DNA of 64,000 nucleotides from Dyella kyungheensis (lineage in GTDB: Bacteria > Pseudomonadota > Gammaproteobacteria > Xanthomonadales > Rhodanobacteraceae): the NCBI RefSeq assembly GCF_016905005.1, contig NZ_JADIKC010000004.1, positions 62,001 to 126,000 of the forward strand, in the 5' to 3' direction. This document shows positions 17,888 through 23,912 of the stretch, one piece after another. Every line of letters begins with the position of its first letter. Position 1 is the stretch's first letter. The notes beneath the pieces were generated by a model. The model had not been told where the DNA came from and did no database searches. It saw only the letters and a list, made by a program, of their open reading frames with translations. The translations under genes were made by a program, and so were the position numbers.

Positions 17888-17972
17888 ATATCGCGACTTG
17901 GCTCGCCTGCCGCGGGCTTCCGTCCTCCTGCCGGCGACGCAAAGCTAGTCCCCTTTTCGGGAAGGCCGGGTC

Positions 17973-18128
17973 ACTTTCTCTTGCTTGCCCAAGAGAAAGT
18001 AACCAAAGAGAAGGGCCCCCCGGATGACGCGCCTTCCGGGCTACGCCCTCCAGGTGCGCGGGTGGGTTGCGGGGTTTTTCGACAGGGCATCCTGCCCTGG
18101 CGAAAAACTGGCCCGCATCCATGCGGGC
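17973..18128. repeat. Mosaic extragenic element with three hairpins
   Basis: Three inverted repeats follow each other: 17973-17983/17990-18000 (11 bp perfect, ACTTTCTCTTG), 18075-18089/18093-18107 (15 bp with one mismatch) and 18111-18118/18121-18128 (GCCCGCAT, 8 bp perfect). The core text around 'AAGAGAAAGTAACCAAAGAG' resembles a repeat type that I recall as widespread between genes of Xanthomonadaceae. Its function is unknown. Confidence 0.65.
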
Positions 18129-18180
18129 CACCCTGCGGGCTTTCCTCCACCCACCCGCCGCGTCATACGGGGACCCCTGA

Positions 18181-18266
18181 GAGCCAAGAACCGAAGCCAA
18201 GAGCCATAGAGCCAAGAGCAGAGCCATAGAGCCAAGAGCCAAGAGCAGAGCCAAGAGCTGGAGCGG
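18181..18266. repeat. Short tandem repeats on a GAGCCAA/GAGCCAT unit
   Basis: About 85 bp consist of variants of the 7-mer GAGCCAA or GAGCCAT mixed with AGAGC spacers. Within it a 20-bp unit (18201-18220) is repeated directly at 18221-18240 with one difference. Such arrays change length by slippage. Read on the minus strand it gives Leu/Ala/Gly/Ser-rich nonsense. Confidence 0.8.
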
Positions 18267-18282
18267 AGGGCTGCAGATCTAC

Positions 18283-18364
18283 TGTGGGAGCGCACCCTGT
18301 GCGCGACAAACCTACGGAGCGATACATCGCAGCGCGGCTGTCGCGCACAGGGTGCGCTCCCACA
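18283..18364. repeat. REPIN-like inverted REP pair, copy 2 (perfect)
   Basis: The arms 18283-18308 and 18339-18364 are perfect 26-bp reverse complements around a 30-base spacer. Each arm begins TGTGGGAG and contains the palindrome GCGCAC-CCT-GTGCGC. The spacer sequence (CCTACGGAGCGATACATC) is also similar to that of copy 3. Confidence 0.88.
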
Positions 18365-18479
18365 GACATAGGGAAGCGCTTTTTCCACAGACGCTGGGGA
18401 AACCCTGGTAACAACCCTGTGGACAACTTGGCACACGCCTTGCGCAGCACCTACTTGCATGACATTGCGCAAACTTTGC

Positions 18480-19112
18480 TCAACACCCCTGCAACTGCGA
18501 CCTCAGCTCCTGCTCGCGCCGCTCCAGCGGCGGCTGGTCGCTCTTGAATGCGCGGCGTAGCTTGTCGGCGTTGTCGTCGAACGCATCGCGCAGCGCGCGG
18601 CAGGTTTCCGCGCGGGTCAGCTCGCGGCATTGGTCCTGCACCCAGACGTAGTGGTTGGCGATGAGGCCGGGGGTGACGCGGCCGCGATTGAGTTCGGGCG
18701 CCGAGGCTCCGGCCGCGTTGCGGCCGCCGTAGACCTGCGACAGGGGCAACGCCGAGGCGCCGAGGATGCCGTAGGGAACTTGATAGGGTTGAGGATCACC
18801 GTTGTCGCTGGTGTACGGCTTGCCGTCGGTGGCGCGCACGCAGGCGAACATGCTGGGAAGCGTTGCGATGGGTTGCGTCGGTGGCGGGGAAGGCGCGGCC
18901 GGTGGCGTCGCCGTGGTGTCCATCGCTTCGGGCGGTGGCGGCGTAGCGGGCTGCGAGTCGTCGAGCTGCAGCACCTGCTGGCGCTGGTTGCCGCTGCAGG
19001 GTTTGTCCTGGAACGACAGCTTGCCGCTCGCATCCGTGCATTGATACGCCGTGCCTGCCAAGGCTGGAAGGTTCAGCACCAGCAGCAAAGCCAGGATGCA
19101 CAAGCGGAGCAT
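18480..19112 (-). CDS. DUF4124 domain-containing exported protein
   Basis: 210-aa exported protein with signal peptide 'MLRLCILALLLVLNLPALA' and then a DUF4124 module 'YQCTDASGKLSFQDKPCSG' (about residues 23-41). This is a short beta-rich domain common in Xanthomonadales envelope proteins. A Pro/Ala-rich linker follows (about 54-83). The C-terminal half contains paired cysteines ('DQCRELTRAETCRALRDAF') and a charged helix ending QLQGC. The function is unknown. It lies 25 bp downstream of the degV-like gene, so the two are probably co-transcribed. Confidence 0.8.
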   Translation of the reverse strand: MLRLCILALLLVLNLPALAGTAYQCTDASGKLSFQDKPCSGNQRQQVLQLDDSQPATPPPPEAMDTTATPPAAPSPPPTQPIATLPSMFACVRATDGKPYTSDNGDPQPYQVPYGILGASALPLSQVYGGRNAAGASAPELNRGRVTPGLIANHYVWVQDQCRELTRAETCRALRDAFDDNADKLRRAFKSDQPPLERREQELRSQLQGC

Positions 19113-19137
19113 GCGACGTCTTCCTCAGCGCGTGGGC

Positions 19138-20082
19138 TTAGAACTCGGCGGCGTGTTCCTCGGCCGCGAAGCCGAGCGTGACCGCGCCTTCGCCCACATT
19201 GACCATGCCGGTGATGCTCATCGGCGCTTCCATCAATTCCACGCCGCATTCCTCGCACGCACTGCGCAGCGCGGCGTAACCCGGGAGCTTGGGCAGCTCG
19301 GCCAGATCGCCGCCGTAGCTCACGCACACGGCGGGTACCAGCAGGCCGGCATGCACGCGCTTGGCCGTGTAATTGAACAGCGTTTCCGCGCCGTGCTCGA
19401 AACCGCGCACCTTGCCGACCGGACCGGTTTCGCCGCGATAGCCGCGCAGCAGCGGCTTGATGTCCAGTGCCGAGCCCAGCATGGCGCTGACCAGGCCCAC
19501 GCTGCGGTCGCCCTTCTTCTTGGCACGGGCACGCAGGTAGTAGAGGTCGCGCGGCAGCATGTAGCCGTACGAATTATTGGAGATGTAAGTGAGCCGCTCG
19601 CGGATCGCCGCCGGCACTTCGCCGGCATTGATGAGGCGAGTGGCTTCCACGATGGCGGGACCGGAGCCGGCGAACAGCGTGCGCGTGTCGATCACGCGCA
19701 TCAGGAACGGGCCGGTCTGGTTGTTCTTCTCGCGCACCTCGCGGTAGTTCTTCAGCACCGCGAAGCTGGCCTTGATCACGTGATCGTTGATGGCGCTGCG
19801 GGTCGCCGTGATGGTGAGGCAGAACACGCAGTCCTGTTCCAGCACCAGCTTGTCGAGAAACAGCCGCTGCACGTCTTCGACGGAGCAGGGAATAGTTTCG
19901 GCGGAATGGCTGCGGCTGCCCAGCTTGCGATCCAGGAAGCGATGCAGCTCCACCTGGTTGCGGTTGTCCATGAAGACTTCATCGTCGATGCGGATGGTGA
20001 TGGGCATCACCGCGATGTTGTGCTTCTGCAGGAACGCCTGCGGCAGATCGCAGGCGGCATCGATCGCTAAACCCATCCGCAT
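19138..20082 (-). CDS. DegV family protein (fatty-acid-binding fold)
   Basis: 314-aa cytosolic protein. The opening 'MGLAIDAACDLPQAFLQKHN' and 'MPITIRID' match the DegV N-terminal domain, which binds a fatty acid in Gram-positive FakB proteins. It also has 'IDTRTLFAGSGPAIVEATRLI' and 'GYRGETGPVGKVRG'. No FakA kinase is visible, so the lipid-handling role is only by fold. ATG 20082 is chosen on the strong upstream GGGGAGAG; an in-frame ATG two codons later is the more usual family start. It lies 95 bp downstream of fadE. Confidence 0.85.
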   Translation of the reverse strand: MRMGLAIDAACDLPQAFLQKHNIAVMPITIRIDDEVFMDNRNQVELHRFLDRKLGSRSHSAETIPCSVEDVQRLFLDKLVLEQDCVFCLTITATRSAINDHVIKASFAVLKNYREVREKNNQTGPFLMRVIDTRTLFAGSGPAIVEATRLINAGEVPAAIRERLTYISNNSYGYMLPRDLYYLRARAKKKGDRSVGLVSAMLGSALDIKPLLRGYRGETGPVGKVRGFEHGAETLFNYTAKRVHAGLLVPAVCVSYGGDLAELPKLPGYAALRSACEECGVELMEAPMSITGMVNVGEGAVTLGFAAEEHAAEF

Positions 20083-20177
20083 GATGGTCTCTCCCCTATG
20101 GCAAGCGTCGCCAACATAGCACGCACCCCCGCAGGTGCCGACCCTGACCGTTGGGACAGGGCCAGCCATGCCCGCGC

Positions 20178-22592
20178 TTAGCGCAACTGGCGGTAGATGT
20201 CGGCGTCGAAGGCGTCCACCTGCACCACCGCATTGCGTGCTTCGTCGGCCTCGCTCAGCGCATCGTATTCGGCCTGGCTGATGATGCCTGCCGCCAACGC
20301 GTGACGTCCCAGTTCCTCGCCGGCGGCGCGGTCCAACTGGCCGGCGCGGATCGCGTCGCGCAGTTTGGTTTCCACCGGCAACGCGCGCACGGCCTTGTCC
20401 AATGCGGCTTCCAACTGACCCAGCCCCGGCTCCTGCGGTCCGGGAACATGGATGTCGGCGGTGAGGTGGATGCGGGCCTCGCGGTCTTCCAGGATGGCCC
20501 GCGCCGCGCGCTGCCCCAGCCGATCCGACGGCGGCCGGAAGCGTGCGCCGAGCGGGAACACCAGCAGACGTGCGAATCCGGCCGCCACGCCCGAGGGCAG
20601 GTTGTCCAGCACGCCGCGCAAGGCCTCCTGCGTGCGATACAGCGCCAGCGCCACGCCCCAGCGCGCGAGGTCGTAGTGCGAGGCGAGCTTGGGGCCGTCG
20701 TGATAACGCTTGAGCGTGGCCGCGGCGAGGTATTGCCAGGCCAGCGCATCGGCGAGTCGGCCGGAGATTTTCTCGCGGCGCTTCAGCGAGCCGCCCAGCG
20801 TGGCCATGCAGGTGTCGGAGACCAGCGCGAACGCCGAGGCAAAACGCGTGAGATGCTGGTACGAGCGGGCCAGCTCGCTGTCCGGTGCCTTGGCCAGGCG
20901 AGCCCCGGTGAGCGCCAGCAGCAGCGCGCGCACGCCGCGGGTGAACACGAAGTTGATGTAGCCGAACGTGCAAGTGTCCACCGCCTTGAGGTCGTTCGCG
21001 GCAATCGCGTTGATCAGCTTCTGCACCCACGGATGGCAGCGAATGGCCCCTTGTCCGTAGATGATCATCGAGCGCGTGAGGATGTTGGCGCCTTCCACGG
21101 TGATGCCGATGGGCACGGACATCCACATATGGGAAAGCGCATTGCGCGGCCCGCGTTGAATGGCGGCACCGGCGCGTATGTCCATCGCATCGCTCACCAC
21201 TTCGCGCATGGCATCGGTGAGATAGGCCTTGGCGATCGAGCCGAGCACCGCCGGCTTTTCGCCTGCATCGAGCGCGCCGCAGGTCAGCGTGCGCGTGGCC
21301 GTCATCAGGTAGGTGAGGCCGGCGATGCGCGCCAGCGGTTCCTCGATGCCCTCGAAGCGACCGATCGGCGTATCGAACTGCTCGCGCACCGTGGCGTACG
21401 CGCCGCAGATGCGCGTGGCCATCTGCGCGGCGCCCACGGCAAGCGCGGGCAGCGAAATGGAGCGGCCCGCCGCGAGGCTCTCCATCAACATGCGCCAGCC
21501 GTGTCCCGCCTGTTCGACGCCGCCGATGATGGCGTCGATCGGCACGAATACATCATGTCCCTCGGTAGGCCCGTTCGCGAACGGCACGCCCATCGGATCG
21601 TGGTGTTGGCCGATGACGACGCCCGGCAGGTCGCGGGCGATCAGCGCGCAGGTGATGCCGCGATCCTCGGCGCCGCCCAGCAAGCCGTGCGGATCTTTCA
21701 GCCGGAAGGCCAGCCCGATCAGGGTCGCCACCGGGGCCAGCGTGATGTATCGCTTGTTCCAGTTGAGGCGCAGGCCGAGCACTCGCTGGCCGTCCCATTC
21801 GCCCCATTCGACGATGCCTTCGGACTGCGTGGCCGCCGCATCGGAACCGGCTTCGGGTCCGGTGAGCGCGAAGCAGGGCACCTCGCGGCCATCGGCCAGT
21901 CGCGGCAGATAGCGCTGCTTCTGTTCCTCGGTGCCGTAGTGCAGCAGCAGCTCGCCCGGGCCGAGCGAGTTGGGCACCATCACGGTCACCGCCGCGGCGA
22001 CCGAGCGCGTGGCAATGCGCGTGACCACGCGGGAGTGGCCGATCTCGGACATGCCCAGGCCGCCATAGCTCTCGGGCAGCACCATGCCGAAGAAACGCTC
22101 GCGCTTGATGAACTCCCATACCTCGGGCGGCAGGTCGCGCTGCTGCTCCACCTGCCAGTCGTCGAGCATGGCGCATAGCTGGGTCACCGGCCCGTCCATG
22201 AACGCCTGTTCGCGCTCGCTCAGCGGCTTGCATTCGAAGCGCAGCAGGTAGTCCCAGTCGGGCATGCCGGAAAAGATCTGCGCATCCCACCACACCGTGC
22301 CCGCTTCGAGCGCGATGCGTTCGGTCTCGCCCAGCCGCGGCATCACCCTGCCCAGCGTCGGCAGCAGGGTGCGCGCAAACAGTGCCCGGCGCAGCGGCGG
22401 CCAACCTGTTACCAGTGCAACCAACGCTGTCGCAATTAGCAGTCCATATAGAAGGAGTGGCGAATCGACCCCGCGCACCATCCAGGTGAGGAACAGCACC
22501 GCCAGTGCCAGGACCCAGGCCAGCCATCCGCGTCCCGCAAAGGCAAAGCCGAAAAAGACCACGAGGGCGACGATCCAACCGAGCAGCAGCAT
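20178..22592 (-). CDS. fadE: Acyl-CoA dehydrogenase FadE
   Basis: First enzyme of fatty-acid beta-oxidation, making the trans-2-enoyl-CoA; 804 aa (E. coli FadE is 814). Two hydrophobic N-terminal segments (residues 1-20 and 22-60) anchor it to the membrane. The catalytic acyl-CoA dehydrogenase core follows, with FAD/substrate motif 'CFALTGPEAGSDAA' and 'GGLGMSEIGHSRVV'. The long C-terminal extension corresponds to DUF1974 of FadE-type enzymes. ATG 22592 has AGGAG seven bases upstream; an ATG eight codons earlier lacks this. It is divergent from the AMP nucleosidase gene. Confidence 0.95.
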   Translation of the reverse strand: MLLLGWIVALVVFFGFAFAGRGWLAWVLALAVLFLTWMVRGVDSPLLLYGLLIATALVALVTGWPPLRRALFARTLLPTLGRVMPRLGETERIALEAGTVWWDAQIFSGMPDWDYLLRFECKPLSEREQAFMDGPVTQLCAMLDDWQVEQQRDLPPEVWEFIKRERFFGMVLPESYGGLGMSEIGHSRVVTRIATRSVAAAVTVMVPNSLGPGELLLHYGTEEQKQRYLPRLADGREVPCFALTGPEAGSDAAATQSEGIVEWGEWDGQRVLGLRLNWNKRYITLAPVATLIGLAFRLKDPHGLLGGAEDRGITCALIARDLPGVVIGQHHDPMGVPFANGPTEGHDVFVPIDAIIGGVEQAGHGWRMLMESLAAGRSISLPALAVGAAQMATRICGAYATVREQFDTPIGRFEGIEEPLARIAGLTYLMTATRTLTCGALDAGEKPAVLGSIAKAYLTDAMREVVSDAMDIRAGAAIQRGPRNALSHMWMSVPIGITVEGANILTRSMIIYGQGAIRCHPWVQKLINAIAANDLKAVDTCTFGYINFVFTRGVRALLLALTGARLAKAPDSELARSYQHLTRFASAFALVSDTCMATLGGSLKRREKISGRLADALAWQYLAAATLKRYHDGPKLASHYDLARWGVALALYRTQEALRGVLDNLPSGVAAGFARLLVFPLGARFRPPSDRLGQRAARAILEDREARIHLTADIHVPGPQEPGLGQLEAALDKAVRALPVETKLRDAIRAGQLDRAAGEELGRHALAAGIISQAEYDALSEADEARNAVVQVDAFDADIYRQLR

Positions 22593-22765
22593 GGGGTTCT
22601 CCTGGGGATGACCCATCGTGGGGAGGCAGGGCTCAAGAAAATGACAACGAATTGCTCAGCAAGTGGCCCCGACCCGTTAAGATGTCGCCACTGATCTGGC
22701 ATCTTGCCGGCGTGGCGTCGCCGGTAACGCGTGAGGGAACCTTGCGCCGACCTCAAGGGGTCTCA

Positions 22766-23557
22766 ATGAAAGACAAGCAGGAGATCGTCTCCAACTGGCT
22801 GCCGCGCTATACCGGCACGCCTGTGGAGGAGTTTGGCCAGCACATTCTGCTGACCAATTTCGGACATTACGTAGACCTCTTCGCCGAGTGGCATGGCGTG
22901 GAAGTGCGCGGCCGCGACCGGCCCATGCCCAATGCGACCGCCGACGGCATCACCCTGATCAACTTCGGCATGGGCAGCCCCAACGCGGCCACCGTGATGG
23001 ATCTGCTCAGCGCCATCCAGCCCAAGGCCGCGCTGTTCCTGGGCAAGTGCGGCGGACTCAAGAAGAAGAACGCCATCGGCGACCTGGTGCTGCCGATCGC
23101 GGCGATCCGCGGCGAGGGCACCTCCAACGACTATCTGTTGCCGGAGGTACCGGCGTTGCCGGCGTTCCAGCTGCAGCGCGGCGTGTCGACCATGATCCGC
23201 GACCTGGGCTACGACTACTGGACCGGCACGGTGTACACCACCAACCGCCGCGTCTGGGAGCACGACGACGCCTTCAAGGACTACCTGCGCCGTACCCGCT
23301 GCATGGCCATCGACATGGAGACGGCCACCATCTTCGCGGCGGGCTTCGCCAACAAGATCCCCTGTGGGGCCCTGCTGTTGGTCTCGGACCAGCCGATGAT
23401 CCCCGAGGGCGTTAAGACGGAATTAAGCGACCGCAGCGTGACCACTCAGTTCGTGGAGCGCCACATCCGCATCGGCATCGAGGCACTGAAACTGGTGCGC
23501 CGCAGGGGACGCAGCGTCAAGCACCTGCGTTTCGAGAGCGACACCGGGGCGGAATGA
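22766..23557 (+). CDS. amn: AMP nucleosidase, short form
   Basis: Hydrolyses AMP to adenine and ribose-5-phosphate; 263 aa. It is a single nucleoside-phosphorylase domain and lacks the N-terminal regulatory domain of the 484-aa E. coli enzyme. The landmarks are 'LINFGMGSPNAATVMDLL', 'LFLGKCGGLKKKNAIGDLVL' and the catalytic region 'CMAIDMETATIFAAGFAN' with 'LLLVSDQPMIPEGVKT'. ATG 22766 follows AAGGGG at good spacing. The short form is typical of Bacteroidetes and Xanthomonadales. A terminator follows at 23576-23613. Confidence 0.92.
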   Translation: MKDKQEIVSNWLPRYTGTPVEEFGQHILLTNFGHYVDLFAEWHGVEVRGRDRPMPNATADGITLINFGMGSPNAATVMDLLSAIQPKAALFLGKCGGLKKKNAIGDLVLPIAAIRGEGTSNDYLLPEVPALPAFQLQRGVSTMIRDLGYDYWTGTVYTTNRRVWEHDDAFKDYLRRTRCMAIDMETATIFAAGFANKIPCGALLLVSDQPMIPEGVKTELSDRSVTTQFVERHIRIGIEALKLVRRRGRSVKHLRFESDTGAE

Positions 23558-23575
23558 AACACCGGCAAATCAGGG

Positions 23576-23613
23576 GCCTGGCGAGGCGCGATGCGGCTTG
23601 CCAGGCTTTTTTT
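23576..23613 (+). terminator. Intrinsic terminator after amn
   Basis: The inverted repeat GCCTGGC (23576-23582) and GCCAGGC (23600-23606), with partly paired interior, is followed by seven T residues. Confidence 0.85.
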
Positions 23614-23720
23614 CACCCTGACTTCACCCCGCTTGAACGATGTTCGTGGCGCCGCAGCAGAGGCTGACTGGCCGATTCAGTGCCCTCAGGGCCAGGGTGT
23701 TCCGCAAAAAAATACGATTG

Positions 23721-23732
23721 TTGTCGCGACAA
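23721..23732. promoter_or_regulatory. 12-bp perfect palindrome upstream of receptor promoter
   Basis: TTGTCGCGACAA is fully symmetric, lies 26 bp upstream of the predicted -35 box, and sits in otherwise AT-rich DNA. A partial repeat TTTGTCG follows at 23741-23747. It is a plausible activator or repressor site for the receptor operon; the regulator is unknown. Confidence 0.4.
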
Positions 23733-23758
23733 GTTGTTTTTTTGTCGTATAGATTTTA

Positions 23759-23787
23759 TTGACTATCTGTAAGTAAAGCGTGATAAA
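23759..23787 (+). promoter_or_regulatory. Candidate sigma-70 promoter of the TonB-dependent receptor
   Basis: TTGACT (23759-23764, five of six -35 bases) and GATAAA (23782-23787, four of six -10 bases) are separated by exactly 17 bases. The implied start site near 23794 leaves a leader of roughly 120 bases. Confidence 0.5.
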
Positions 23788-23912
23788 TGCCGAGCGCTGT
23801 GGACTGCTCTTTTGTGGGTCTACGCCTAAGTTGTTTGGGTGACTCGGGCGCGGGTTTGAGGCGGGGAAATCTTTCAAACCCAGTCAATATAAATAATCGG
23901 GAGGGTGTTCTC

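Larger units (their letters stand above)
17798..18479. other. Gene-free block of extragenic repeats (682 bp)
   Basis: The stretch between the SDR and the DUF4124 gene holds, in order: a 54-bp hairpin element (17834), a mosaic of three perfect hairpins (17973-18128), a run of short tandem repeats (18181-18266) and a perfect REPIN-like pair (18283-18364). Short open frames here only read through repeats, giving Leu/Ala/Gly/Ser/Trp-rich products, and have no ribosome-binding sites. Confidence 0.75.
23558..23912. other. 355-bp regulatory gap ahead of the TonB-dependent receptor
   Basis: It contains the amn terminator, then a marked AT-rich stretch (23700-23790) with a perfect 12-bp palindrome and a plausible sigma-70 promoter, then an untranslated leader of about 120 bases up to the receptor start. 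I see no convincing small gene in it. Confidence 0.7.

Noticed and set aside
18181-18266. CRISPR array
   Set aside because: The repeats are 7-20 bp, contiguous and without unique spacers; no cas genes are present.
17838-18472. Leu/Ala/Gly/Ser/Trp-rich small proteins in the repeat block
   Set aside because: They only translate the 7-mer repeats and REPIN arms; no start signals.
23558-23912. Riboswitch in the receptor leader
   Set aside because: No recognisable cobalamin, TPP or other riboswitch core, and no terminator/anti-terminator pair in the leader.
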